Positions 1 to 10,567 of a stretch of DNA of 64,000 nt are shown piece by piece. The DNA lies in NCBI GenBank assembly GCA_963556195.1, contig OY744529.1, positions 59,644,080-59,708,079 on the forward strand, given 5' to 3'. Below the pieces are notes generated by a model. It was not told where the DNA came from and ran no database searches. It saw only the letters and a list, made by a program, of their open reading frames with translations. The stretch is from Sepiola atlantica (lineage: Eukaryota; Mollusca; Cephalopoda; Sepiida; Sepiolidae). The stretch's first letter is position 1; every line of letters begins with the position of its first letter. Made by a program: the position numbers and the translations under genes.

Positions 1-88
1 CCATTTTCTATCATATATATATGTGTACATATATATAATTATAAATATTTGTTTAACTACATAAATATACGTTTCAGGCTTCCGGAAT

Positions 89-91
<3 letters not shown>

Positions 92-138
<47 letters not shown>
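92..138. repeat. (TA)n microsatellite
   Basis: Uninterrupted TA dinucleotides. It lies about 100 bp left of the PLE that starts at 242; the other side of that PLE is bordered directly by a second TA tract. Confidence 0.95.
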
Positions 139-141
<3 letters not shown>

Positions 142-241
142 TTTAGACTTTTCACTTATAAAATAGATCATTCAGTGAAGACCGGGGTTGTTCCAATAAA
201 AAACAAGCTCGATGATACTCGATTACAGAGTACAGAGCATT

Positions 242-708
242 TATATGTGATTTTATGAAGGCTTACCAAAGCATTCCTTTCAGGACACCAATGATCACCA
301 TTAAAGATATTTTTTCTTACAAATACTATTTATTCAAATTAAATGTTTTTTCCTACACGTGTTTCACTACCAAGCAGTTACTTGCTTGGCAGATCATCAG
401 GGAAATTAAATGTCTGGAATACTGGTTTCAACTGCCGACAATACACAATGTGGCGTTGCAATAGTTGAGGTCACTTAAGAAGAGAAGAGGAAAAAAAAAA
501 AAAAATAAAAGTCAAAATTAAAAAGCAAGGAAGAACAACGATAAAAAAAGAAAGTCCTAGAAAAGTCTTAGAAAAGTAGCTCGTGCATTATTTCTTCCAC
601 CAAGCCAACAAGCAAATAATCGGTCCCAAATACATTCAATAAAACCATAAAACCGGACCAATGTGCGATAATACACTTTCATGTCGGCCGGCACAATGAT
701 GAATAAAT
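242..708 (-). repeat. Left inverted repeat of the first PLE
   Basis: This 467-bp arm is the near-perfect reverse complement of 3384-3848. The few differences I see include a C/T change at the CGTCGGCCGG motif, one substitution near 663 and a different A-run length around 491. It is an inverted copy of the 3' tail of the PLE body and carries a hammerhead ribozyme on the minus strand. Established knowledge: PLE terminal repeats (pseudo-LTRs) occur in direct or inverted orientation. Confidence 0.9.
349..405 (-). ncRNA. Hammerhead ribozyme in left PLE tail
   Basis: Minus-strand copy of the ribozyme described at 3686-3742, with the same core (CUGAUGA at 400-394, GAAA at 365-362), the same 10-bp stem II and the same CACGUG stem III. 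It faces away from the element body. Confidence 0.85.
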
Positions 709-1950
709 TTTGGATATTACGCTTGATCTATGCAACAACACATATGAACCTTATCACAAGCCCAACCACACACTCTACTATATCGACGCTAAATCGAATC
801 ACCCACCGATGGTGAAAAGAGCCATTATTCCTGCAATATCGAGTAGGATATCTAAGCTGTCCAAGAATCAACAAATATTCGACAGCAGTAAGCAATTCTA
901 CAATGAAGCTTTAAACAGATCAGGATACAAGGAAAAAATTAATTACCTTGTGCCTCCTTCGGTTGGGAATGGGGGACTAAACGGGAGACCGATTGCCTCT
1001 CGATCAATGGTTTCATATAATAGGGCAATGGGCAAGGCTAGATATAAGAGACCTGGTGTATCCCACGGTAATGTAAACCAGGTAGGGAGGGAACCGGTTG
1101 ATGATAATATTCGTGAAGTTGGAAGTAACGAATTGAACTCACATGCTACCCAAACCGGGGGGGAAGGTAGGAAGAAAAATAGGAGAAGGACCACTACATG
1201 GTTCAACCCCCCCCCCTATAGCCAGCATATTAAGACTAATATCCCAAAGATTTTTTATAGCATAGTGGAAAAAAACTTTCCAAGGGATAGCAGATTGGGG
1301 GGAATCATTAACAAAAATACTGTAAAACTGTCTTATTCAACCTGTAGAAATATAGCCACATCCATCATAGGATATAATAATTCTAAGATAACTAAAACAA
1401 GGGAAGCCATGTTCTCTTCTGGTGTTGATCCCAGTAACACCAGTTCAGTCAGAACCTCCATTATAAATATCCATAGTAGTAGAACATCCAGCAACGGCCC
1501 AGCACACAACTGTAACTGCAGAGCTTCTAACATCTGTCCACTGGGGGGAACTGTAGAGTTTCAAGCATTGTCTACAAATGCGATGTGATAACAGAGAGTA
1601 GTAGGAAATCATATATCGGTTCAACCGGGGGTGAGTTCAAAGATAGATTCAGAAACCACATGAGTTCCTTCAGGGGAGGCCAAAGGGAAGACATAGATAG
1701 GCCTAACACTTCTGTTGGCCGTTTTGTGAGAAACCTCATTGCTAGGCAAGACCCTTTCGAACTGAAATGGTCAATTTTAGGGAGGGCTAACAAATATAAA
1801 CCGAACAAAAAGAAGAGATGCAACCTATGTGCATTGGAGTCGTACCACATCATGACATCTAGAGATAATTTACTGAACGCTAGGCAGGAAATACTACAAT
1901 GCTGTCTGCATAGAAACCGTTACCTGTTATCAAGCCTAAAACCTGGATAG
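707..1950 (+). pseudogene. PLE reverse transcriptase C-terminus plus GIY-YIG nuclease, frameshifted
   Basis: The first frame (about 710-1588) opens right after a stop at 704-706 and gives an RT C-terminal part (LDITLDL..., then KSNHPP) followed by a linker and the Cys motif CNCRASNICPLGG. The second frame (through 1950) continues with the GIY-YIG core (SYIGSTGGEFKDRFRNH) and the C-terminal CNLC motif. A run of six G at about 1541-1546 explains the break, since the Cys-motif continuation and the nuclease are in register one frame over. Motif order matches PLEs that carry an endonuclease. No upstream RT motifs A-C remain, so this copy cannot be autonomous. Naming is from remembered family patterns; a profile search would settle the PLE clade. 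Confidence 0.85.
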
Positions 1951-3383
1951 GAGGAGTATTAGGGGAAGTATAAACTTACAGCAGAGATAGGCAGGATGGA
2001 CACTTCCTGAGGCAATCTGGGGCAATAATTAGTGTATAATATGGAGGATGAGAATTAGTAACACGTACTTATGCTAAGATATGTCTTGATTCAATTATTA
2101 GCGGATACTCGAGACTTAGGTTGGGGGTGATAAGGTAGGAATATTCTATCGGAATAAGGCCCAGTGATAGTCAACTATAGTAAATATAGTAAATACTTAC
2201 CTGAGACTTAGGTTGGGGGAGATAAGGTAGGAATATTCTATCGGAATAAGGCCCAGTGATAGTCAACTATAGTAAATACTTATTCAGCGGAATAGAGGGG
2301 GGAAATTTTGTTACATATAAAAAGATAGTGGAATAATAAATAATAAATCACAATTTATTCTCAGAAATAGATATATTATACGAAATGCATTGGGAATTTC
2401 AAGTAATTTTAAGTGAAAAATAAGAAATAGCAACCTGGATGCTATTTAATTAAATTAGGTTAAATTAAATTAGTTTTTAATTAGATTAAAATAAATAAAA
2501 CAATTGGGTGGCAGGAATGGGGAAAAATAATTAAGGAAAAAATAATTTTAAAAACATGCATGCCGACACGGACTTAATTTCTAAAAATAGATACAATTGG
2601 ATTTTTATAAAAAGTATTTTGTACGGGATTTTAAATTAGTAATAATAAAGTCTCCTGTCATTTAACGAGTTAGAGTGATATTTTCCCGTAAAGTTAACAA
2701 AAAAATAAATCGGTCCATTAAAAAAAAGTTTTTTTCAAAATAGAAAATAGATTTCTGATAACGATATTCCGTAGTAACATTTATTTATGGAATATAGAAT
2801 AATATTCGCCACAAGAGTTGCAAACAGACACAGCCGTTAAGGAAATATTTTAAATGATTTAAAATAATAACTAGATGTTTGTAGAAAACATTTTTATAAT
2901 AACATTTTATTTTTGATATATGAATAATCTTTTAAAAACAAATTCTGCGGGATGGGCTTTTTTCGCTTCGTTAAACAACAAAACGATAATAATTCGGCAG
3001 TTAATTAAATGAAGGATATTTTCCCAAAATGTAAAATGACGTCCCAGACACTAGATAATTAATTTCTATAAGGAATAGGTTTAATAATAAATATTTTTAG
3101 AAACAGTATTTTGAATAAATAGTTTCTATCTACTAATTAAGATTTTTTCTTAATGTAAGGGAGTTTTCTGCGGATTGACATTCAACTCGTCGTGTGTTTG
3201 TTTCGAAGGGTAATAAATCAACCATTGAAATAAGACTCTTTGAACTCGGACGAACATTTGTGTTGACTTTTCTTTGTGAGAAGTTGGATTTAGAATTCCC
3301 ATACTATCATTGGATTGGAATGGTAACTTGTGAGCGGTATCTTGAATGATTTAGTTCTTTTGTTTTTTTTGTGGGGGGGGGGG
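1951..3383 (+). other. 3' non-coding region of the first PLE
   Basis: AT-rich, no ORF of note. It contains a two-copy tandem duplication (2111-2202 and 2203-2290) and ends in a T run followed by a run of about 11 G at 3361-3383, just before the right inverted arm. Confidence 0.6.
2111..2290 (+). repeat. Two-copy 92-bp tandem duplication
   Basis: Both units begin GAGACTTAGGTTGGGGG and share 'ggaatattctatcggaata'. The second differs by one base (GTGATAA versus GAGATAA) and lacks a short internal AATATAGTA repetition. Confidence 0.9.
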
Positions 3384-3840
3384 ATTTATTCATCATTGTG
3401 CCGGCCGACGTGAAAGTGTATTATCGCACATTGTTCCGGTTTTATGGTTTTATTGAATGTATTTGGGACCGATTATTTGCTTGTTGGCTTGGTGGAAGAA
3501 ATAATGCACGAGCTACTTTTCTAAGACTTTTCTAGGACTTTCTTTTTTTATCGTTGTTCTTCCTTGCTTTTTAATTTTGACTTTTATTTTTATTTTTTTT
3601 CCTCTTCTCTTCTTAAGTGACCTCAACTATTGCAACGCCACATTGTGTATTGTCGGCAGTTGAAACCAGTATTCCAGACATTTAATTTCCCTGATGATCT
3701 GCCAAGCAAGTAACTGCTTGGTAGTGAAACACGTGTAGGAAAAAACATTTAATTTGAATAAATAGTATTTGTAAGAAAAATATCTTTAATGGTGATCATT
3801 GGTGTCCTGAAAGGAATGCTTTGGTAAGCCTTCATAAAAT

Positions 3841-3848
<8 letters not shown>
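3384..3848 (+). repeat. Right inverted repeat (3' tail) of the first PLE
   Basis: Reverse complement of 242-708 at near identity. It contains the hammerhead at 3686-3742 and ends at (TA)n. Confidence 0.9.
3686..3742 (+). ncRNA. Hammerhead ribozyme in right PLE tail
   Basis: All core parts are present in order: stem I strand UUUCC (3686-3690), CUGAUGA (3691-3697), stem II, GAAA (3726-3729), palindromic stem III CACGUG (3730-3735), U at 3736, H17 = A at 3737, and the complementary stem I strand GGAAA (3738-3742). Stem II has ten pairs (3699-3708 with 3715-3724) around a 6-nt loop. The first possible pair, 10.1-11.1, is U.U instead of the usual G-C. Predicted cleavage is after 3737. A 6-nt palindrome as stem III fits the dimer-active hammerheads known from PLEs. 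Activity is not shown. Confidence 0.88.
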
Positions 3849-3893
<45 letters not shown>

Positions 3894-3977
3894 TAATTAA
3901 TTAAGTGCAAAAATGAATAAAACCAATACTTTTCAAAAGTGGTTAATATATATTAGAGCTTGTTTATGTTTATTTTA

Positions 3978-4032
<55 letters not shown>
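3843..4032. repeat. Two (TA)n tracts
   Basis: TA tracts at 3843-3891 and 3981-4032, separated by about 90 bp of AT-rich DNA. The first abuts the PLE end and the second abuts the left end of the Tc3-like element. Confidence 0.95.
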
Positions 4033-4033
<1 letters not shown>

Positions 4034-5222
4034 TCTCTTGATCAAAAATTTAAGACCACGTCAAAATCTTTTAAAAGAAACCTTTTTAAGGATAGATTTT
4101 AAACTCCTCCCACTTAAGGTTCCCAATACTACAATCTAAAAGGGTATGGAAAACAAAAAGCTAAATTTCAAACATTTTATTTAGAAATTTACATTTTTAT
4201 AAAATGAGGAATTTTACTCTGGATCAAAATTATAAGACCAGGGATATAAATTGTTTGATCTATGGTAATTCTAATGTATTTAGTTTAGTTAGAGATTAGC
4301 AATCACTGCGTAAAGGTGTCACCATGCCTAAAGCAAGCAAACTTACCGAAGTTGAGCGTGCTCAAATTCTAGATTTCGATAAGCAAGGTTTGTTACAGCG
4401 GGCGATCACAGCTAAGATAAATCGCAGTAAAACTGTGATTTGCAACTTTCTATAGAACAGTGAGAATTATGGAAACTCAAAATCCACTGGTAGGCCCCCA
4501 AAAATTTCTCCTGCATTGAGTAGGGGAATAAGACGGGTTGTTGTAAAAGACAGTGGATTTTCTTCTAGTCAAATTAAGGCAGTCACAGATGCCGATTGCA
4601 GTCCAGTAACCATCAGACGACACTTACGACAGAAAGGCATGGTAAATAAAAAGCGTACACAAATTCCTCAGCTGCTTTCACGTCACATGGTTTGATCCTG
4701 AATACCAAACATGGGACGTTGAGAAGTGGAAGAAAGTCCTGTTTTCTGATGAGAAAAAATTAAATCTAGATGGTCCTGATGGCTTCCAACGATATTGGCA
4801 TAACAAAAACATGCCTCCTGAAATTTTCCCCACAAGTCATAGTGGTGGAGGGTCCCTAATGGTATGGGGTGCCTTTTCTTACAGAGGGATGATAGAGCTC
4901 CAGGTGGTGTAAGGTCGTCAGACAGTGGCTGGTTATGTTAGCATGCTACAAAAAGCATTGTTGATGATGGAGGGCCATCGTTTGTGTGGGGATGGATGGT
5001 TATTCCAACAAGATAATGCTGCAATCCACGCTGCACGACGAACCTTGACATTTCTACAAGAAAATGGGGTCCATCTCTTGGGTCATCCTGCATACTCACC
5101 GAATTGAACCCAATTGAAAATGTTTGAGGATGGATGATAAGAGATGTTTATCGAAATGGCAAACAATATTTAACAAAAAATGAACTTCGTGAAGCCATCT
5201 TCAGAAGCTGGAGCAACACCCC
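4033..5222 (+). mobile_element. Tc3-like DNA transposon relic
   Basis: The left end carries the motif 'gatcaaaa..ttaagacca' at about 4039-4057 and again at about 4221-4240, a duplicated transposase-binding site within the terminal region as in Tc3-type elements. The transposase pseudogene follows. The right end is missing: sequence is lost after a run of C at 5220-5228. Insertion next to TA fits Tc1/mariner target choice. Confidence 0.75.
4324..5222 (+). pseudogene. Tc3-like DD34E transposase, broken
   Basis: The ATG at 4324 opens MPKASKLTEVERAQIL, followed by the helix-turn-helix region and NRSKTVICNFL, then a stop at about 4453. The frame resumes (STGRPPKIS; VTIRRHLRQKGM), stops near 4695, shifts to [16 protein letters not shown] and LDGPDG with the first catalytic Asp, then MVWGAF. 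Segment 4925-5107 has FQQDNAAIH (second Asp) and HPAYSPN. A further shift at about 5105 gives NPIEN (third acidic residue). All three catalytic positions survive but in different frames, so the gene is dead. Confidence 0.85.
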
Positions 5223-5228
5223 CCCCCC

Positions 5229-5896
5229 GCACCTTAATTAAAATAAAAATATATTAGTGAACATTTATTAAATATTTTTTATCCATTTTTAATAATAAAA
5301 AAATAAACAGATGTTTTCACTTCAAGGTAAACAATACGTCAAATACCTATTTAAGGCGGAAAGTATAAACGATTATCATAAATGTTGTTCGGTCGGCTAA
5401 AAAAGAAAGCTAAAAATATCGGAACATTTGTTTCTAATGTTATTTTTACATACTTTTAATTTTAAATAATGAGTTTTTAACAGAATAAAAATATTCTGAA
5501 ATTGATAAGGACATCGAACTGAAGGTACTGATTCCAAATCGGCGGTTAGTTTGGCTTTTGTATGAAACATTTTACTGTGAGGCTGCAGCATCACATACAA
5601 AAAACTTTGCTTTATATGTATTGATATTTTAGTATGAGTATAGATTTCGTAATCAGGTAAGATGAATTGGAAATTCAAACTAGATTTTTAACAGTTACTT
5701 TTACCACTGTTTGAAAAGAAAAGAATTGTTGACCTAAAAACATCTTACTACATGGAAACTGTCCGTCAATAAAAGAAAGAAACTAGCATGCATGTGGGAT
5801 CCTTCTACGATCAGCACGAATATTGTAAAGATCACAATTTTTTGGTTACAAAAAGTTGCTTTAATTTTACCATTTAAGGATAATTTTCCACAACCG
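5229..5896. other. AT-rich stretch, nothing recognised
   Basis: Only short unsupported frames; no repeat, RNA or protein motif recognised. Confidence 0.5.

Positions 5897-5974
<78 letters not shown>
5897..5974. repeat. (ATC)n, 3' tail of a minus-strand non-LTR element
   Basis: About 26 ATC units. On the minus strand this is (GAT)n directly following the decayed C-terminus of a non-LTR reverse transcriptase, as also seen at 24319-24360. The Met or Ile runs in translations of it are artefacts. Confidence 0.9.
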
Positions 5975-6660
5975 GGTTTAACGTCTGTTTTACATGCTTG
6001 CATGTATAGAGATGCTTTTAGAAATTGACTCCCAAACTAACCTATCTCTGTCCAGTTCTTCATTTATCCCTCTTTCTCTCTCATCATCATCTAGTCGTGG
6101 TGGTGTCACAGATCCTCCTGACTCTCTCACACCATCTCGCTCTATCCTCCATCACACCTGGTAAGTCTTCATAGGTGCATTGCTAGTCTTCTGTTAGTTG
6201 TTTCATCTAGGTTCTGTGCGGTCTACCCACTGAGCCAAATCCTTGTTTTGGCATCCACAGAAGAATATCGCTGATGATTTCATCCTTAGTCTTCAAACAA
6301 TGTCCAGTGAATCTGATTCTTCTCTCCCTAATCTGGGCTGAAATCTGAGGGAGGTGTCCATAGTGTTGCTCTCTCGTGGTGTGCTGTCTCCAGCAGATGT
6401 TAAGAGCAGCTCTTAGTATTCTGGTGTATATACCATCAATTTTCTTCTCCAATCTTTTGGTGAAAGTCCAAGTGCTACTTTTTCTTTACTCAATTCTTAT
6501 CACTTCCACCCATGTTTTCTTTCCTTGTGAACTAAGCTTGCTACTTCAACTGTTCTACATCTACTAACCCAAGAACTCTTCCATCATGGCCATACTATCA
6601 AATTCTCCTGTTCTGTACACATCTCTTTATACAATCCACATTTAATCTTCTTCTAGGGTC
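5975..6660 (-). mobile_element. Non-LTR 3' end split by an RTE-like insertion
   Basis: The outer parts (5975-6075 and about 6478-6660) align with the contiguous element at 24360-24640, in the same orientation with the same (GAT)n tail. The intervening 6076-6477 is a different element in the same orientation, with its own short ATC tail (6080-6089). Related 10-13 bp sequences (tttctctctca and tttctttactca) border the insert and look like a decayed target duplication. Confidence 0.65.
6076..6477 (-). pseudogene. RTE-like non-LTR polyprotein C-terminus
   Basis: The minus strand encodes STWTFTKRLEKKIDG, then YTRILRAALNICW, RRIRFTGHCL and GRPHRT, the conserved C-terminal block after the thumb of RTE/L1-type reverse transcriptases. 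It ends in a degraded tail with a gatgatgatga terminus. No catalytic domain is present. The same 3' end occurs at about 48235-48290. Confidence 0.75.
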
Positions 6661-6834
6661 ATCATTGTATGTAGGGACGTTTAACATTGATTTTTACATT
6701 AGGAGTTACATCTGTAATATTCACCCTTGTGTGGAGAGTTTACATTGTTCGTGTAAATAATTATTAATCATAATTTTTAATGGATTTTGGCTAAAATCTA
6801 ATGAAGTGATATTAAGATATTTGTTCAAAATTGC

Positions 6835-7419
6835 ATGTTCTATCAATTAAGGAAGCATTTTGTACCCCATAATAACAAAGCAGTTGACAAGGTTCTCCTG
6901 GGGGATGGCTATTATACAATGCGACACAGCGGAGTGTGTAAATATCTTCACTGGACTATTTGTAAAAAGTTGAATATCCAGTGTAGCAGCAAGTCATGGG
7001 AGCATATACCAGAAAGAACAGTTGGAAATAATTTATACACCAGCCACTATAACTATGCAATCCCTACAGCTATATATCTAGAAAACGGAGCTGTTCAACC
7101 TGACATCGTAATATGGGACAAAAGGGAGAAAGTAGCAACCCTAGTTGAAGTCAGTGTCCCTAATGATGCAGGATTGAACAGAGCAGAAAGGGAAAAGATT
7201 ATGAAATACCAAGTTCTTATGTACGACATGAAAAGAAACTGGAATCTTAGGAAAATCTCCATCATACCAGTAATTATAGGAGCAACAGGACTAATGAAGA
7301 AGAATTTCAAGAGCTATCTGGCGAGTATACCCGGTGAACCGAGTGCAAGAGAAATACAAACAACTGCACTTAAAGGGACGGTTAGAATCTTAAAACGATC
7401 TCTAGGCTGGAATGTCTGA
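6835..7419 (+). CDS. Restriction-like endonuclease domain of a non-LTR retrotransposon
   Basis: An uninterrupted 194-codon frame matching the C-terminal domain of R2-like (site-specific type) non-LTR reverse transcriptases. RHSGVCKYLH lies at residues 30-39. The nuclease signature PD-X14-E is intact (P89, D90, E105; QPDIVIWDK, then LVEVSVP), followed by EKIMKYQVL and PVIIGATGL. In established families such a PD-X12-14-E domain nicks the target for target-primed reverse transcription. The reverse transcriptase upstream is missing, so this is a 5'-truncated copy; the ATG is just the first in frame and probably not a real start. Confidence 0.75.
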   Translation: MFYQLRKHFVPHNNKAVDKVLLGDGYYTMRHSGVCKYLHWTICKKLNIQCSSKSWEHIPERTVGNNLYTSHYNYAIPTAIYLENGAVQPDIVIWDKREKVATLVEVSVPNDAGLNRAEREKIMKYQVLMYDMKRNWNLRKISIIPVIIGATGLMKKNFKSYLASIPGEPSAREIQTTALKGTVRILKRSLGWNV

Positions 7420-8688
7420 AATAGCCGGTGAATGTTTGGCATCCGGTAAGATGCCCCATCTCCAGCAAAAACAGAAAGATAAGAAAAATAAAAAATAGAG
7501 AGAGACAAAGCAGATTTTTACTGTGGTCATCAGTAAATGAATCATATAAAAAGCCATTTATCACAACTTCCGTTGGATTTGGAGAAACAAACTAATAAAT
7601 AAGAGAGTCTTGAAGCATTGTACGTAGTGTATTAAGAGATTTTCATATTTTAGAAGGCTGTGACAATGCGGGAAAGAAGTGTGAGTACTAGGGAAAAATG
7701 TACAGTAAGACAATATATGACATTTTAACACCTGTGGATAATAATTTTCTTTTATCGCTTAATATTTTTTCCTCAATTTCAAAAGTGTAAACTGGTGCAG
7801 TCCTAATATTTCGAGGATGCTTGGGAAACGTGTGTACAGTCTGATATGTACAATGTGTGCTGCACCTGCAACGAAGCACACAAGTCACATATCCTACTGT
7901 ACACACGTTTGCCAGGCACTTTTGATGAAAAGGTGATGTATGAAAGTTTCTATATGAGTGAAATGTCGCTTGTGCTAGCTTAAGTAGTGAGGTGTATGTG
8001 TGAGTTAATCAGAGGTAGCAGGTTATCTATCCGACTGGATTGCTCGCTTGTTTGCAAGCAGAAGGTGTCAACATGTTTTTGATCAAATGAATGATGCTGT
8101 TTGTTGTTGTTACTTCCATATTGCTAGTTGATGCATGCAATGCTGCTGCTTGGTGTCTGGTTGAGATTTTCACATGCATGGCGAATATAGCAGATAATAT
8201 TTCTTGAATTGGGATTCTTGCTGAGACCAAAACTGTACCAATCTGTTGGTGAGAAATACATGAATTGTTTTGATGTAGAGTCCAGACGCATCGGTGACAT
8301 CTGGTTGCATTGTAGTTAGTCTTTGCTTTTATAGATGATCACATCGAATATTCTAGAAGATTTTTACTTTTTGCTTAAGCGTTTTGCTGCACATGAGCAT
8401 TATCATTTTTGTTAATGTAGTCGGATTGATCTTCAATGCAGTTATGACAATACCAATCATTTTATTGATGGAATGTGTCAAAATATGATTATTAAATTTA
8501 AATGTATTGAAATTTACTCCAAAATAATATTCTTTAATTACGTTTTTGATTCTCCTGTTGTTTAATTTGTATTCATAGTTCATATTTTTGTCTCAATGTG
8601 TAAAACATTACACTTTTTATATTAAACTTTAATTTATATTTTTTCTTCTGTATTTAAAAACTAAATGACTAAATAAACTAACTGAAAT
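7420..8688. other. 3' end of the R2-like copy, then unassigned DNA
   Basis: 7420-7510 (tctgaaatagccggtgaatg...) is probably the 3' UTR of the preceding element. 7520-8688 contains no recognised gene or repeat; short frames such as those near 7700 and 8030 have no family features. Confidence 0.4.
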
Positions 8689-9036
8689 GTTTGAGAACTA
8701 TTCTTGGAATAACTTTGCAAGATAGACTAAGAAATGCAGATATCAGAAAAAGGCTTAATATCAACAGATCAATCAACAGTGTTATTCATAAAAAGAGATT
8801 AACGTGACTTGGACATGTTTCCCGGCTACCAGACTCCAGCTATGTAAATAAATCATATCAAGAAGATTTCATTCGAGAAAGATCAAGAGGACGACCATCA
8901 AAGAGATGAGTCGACCAGATAAGGGTTTAGACTGTATATTCCTCCTGACAGCTGAACGACTGTCATGTAGACCGTGATAAGTGGCAGAATTTTGTTTTCA
9001 AGCATGTGGCGAAGCTCTCTGGAATATGCCAATATG
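8689..9036 (+). pseudogene. Non-LTR reverse transcriptase C-terminus
   Basis: The forward translation reads LRTILGITLQDRLRN, LGHVSRLPDSS, RGRPSKR and VDRDKWQNFV with two in-frame stops. This is the C-terminal R..G(H)V..(R)MPD...RGRP...DR..W pattern of jockey/L1-like polyproteins. No other part of the element is visible. Confidence 0.7.
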
Positions 9037-9439
9037 TCAAGTAATAAACTATGTGAAAACTATTTCTACTATATCTTGTCATCAATTTCCAATAAGTAAT
9101 TTAATATCCTCAACAAATTACTGAGTTTATGTTATCAAGTAAATCATTTATCCAAGCTTATTTTGTTAGATGTTATAAAAAGAAAATTGGAACTGAAAGG
9201 CAAAATGAAAGCGAAACGCAGAGTAGCGTGTGGGTGTCGGTGGTCTTCTTTGCTGGCTGCATATGCGTCTTATCAGTTGAATCATCATGTTTGTACATAC
9301 ATGAAAGTTGCAACGACGGCGTGTTTGTGTGTCATAAGTTGCTTAGATATTCAGGGATGGGGCAATATTGTTTTGCATTTCACCCCAGGTTATTTGCGTG
9401 CACATTGGACAAGCTTTATTGAGAACAAAATGAAAGCAG

Positions 9440-9531
9440 GAATTTAATAAGAAAGTAAGCAAGAAAGAAAGTAAGCAAAAAGGAAAGTGAGCAAGAAAGA
9501 AAAGTGAGCAAGAAAGAAAAGGTTGTTAATT
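9440..9531 (+). repeat. Short purine-rich minisatellite
   Basis: Imperfect repetitions of 'gcaagaaagaaagt' and close variants, about 15-16 bp each, five to six units. Confidence 0.7.
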
Positions 9532-9654
9532 TTTGTTTGATGAAAAATCTAATAAACGGAAATATCAAATTTAAAAGAAAACATGTTTCAAAAGCTGAGA
9601 GGAAAGGTGAAGGTAATGTTAAAAGCCGAGGAGAGTGATGAATGAAAAAGCAAT

Positions 9655-9656
<2 letters not shown>

Positions 9657-9695
<39 letters not shown>

Positions 9696-9919
9696 GTGTG
9701 TGTATGTGTCTGTGTGTGTGTGTGCGTGTGTGTGTGTGTGTGCGTGTGTGTGGGTCTGTGTGTATGTGTCTGTGTGTGTGTGTGCATGTATGTGTGTATG
9801 TGTGTGTGTGTGTGCGTGTGTGTATGTGTCTGTGTGTGTGTGCGTGTGTGTGTGTGTGCGTGTATGTGTCTGTGTGTGTGTGTGTGTGTGTGGGTGTGTG
9901 TGTGTGTGTGCGTATACAT
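9657..9919. repeat. (TG)n compound microsatellite
   Basis: Over 250 bp of TG with scattered TGC, TGTATG and TGTCTG interruptions that recur roughly every 60 bp. Long Cys-Val or Thr-His frames across it are translation artefacts. Confidence 0.95.
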
Positions 9920-10560
9920 GTCTATATATTTTTAAAGTAAACCTTGCTTTCTAAAAGATACCCCTATTTTGTGAAGACAAATTTTGTGTTATATAAACGG
10001 ATAATAATTATCCCCGGGGTGGGTACATAGAAAATAGCACAACGAGATAAATAGGATTCCAACCTTTGCCTGCATATAGAGATGACTTTAAGCAAGCATG
10101 GTCATTGAGCGTTTAAATGCTATTACGGTTGGGTCAATATTGGTACATCGTATTTTCCTTTCCTCCTTTATTTATGTTATTTATTCACGCCATTCTCCAA
10201 TTTTCTTTCTCTTATTTTCCTATTCTTCTTTATTTAAATCATTTATTTATTTATATCATCCTCTTACAATCCTTCTACTGCTGCAACTATTACTAGCATC
10301 TATTCCTTTCCTCTCGCCATTTCTCGTCACATTCGCCCCTTTCTGCACACCATCTAAAACATCAAATGAGCAAACAATCAAGCAACCGACCAAGCAAGAT
10401 CATCAGAGTTTAGTATCATATAACATTTTTTATGTAGTATTGATTTTGTTTAGTTCTTAGCAATTCACATATTTATTTTCATATGTAAAACTTTATTTTA
10501 TTGTATTTCTAATTGTTATGATGCCGTCTGTATTTTATTATTAGTAATTTAAGTTTATGA
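9920..10560. other. Unassigned stretch
   Basis: Pyrimidine-rich on the plus strand around 10150-10340; nothing recognised. Confidence 0.4.
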
Positions 10561-10567
10561 AATATAT

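Larger units (their letters stand above)
242..3848 (+). mobile_element. 5'-truncated Penelope-like element with inverted tails
   Basis: Retroelement of about 3.6 kb. In order it contains: inverted tail copy (242-708), a reading frame for the RT C-terminal part, linker and GIY-YIG nuclease (707-1950), a 1.4-kb AT-rich 3' region, and the 3' tail (3384-3848). The reverse transcriptase catalytic core is absent because the frame opens right at the inner edge of the left arm. The right end runs directly into (TA)n. Both ends carry outward-facing hammerhead ribozymes. Its near-identical arms suggest a recent insertion, although the coding frame is already shifted. Confidence 0.85.

Noticed and set aside
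3361..3383. T-run followed by G-run as a functional G-quadruplex
   Set aside because: Single homopolymer runs of this kind recur (29569, 36089, 36600, 38576, 58861), but each is one run, not four tracts. They are more likely simple slippage or a sequencing feature.
5734..6028. Poly-Met and poly-Ile frames
   Set aside because: They are translations of the (ATC)n tail of a retrotransposon.
9416..9954. Long Cys-Val and Thr-His open frames
   Set aside because: They are translations of the (TG)n microsatellite.
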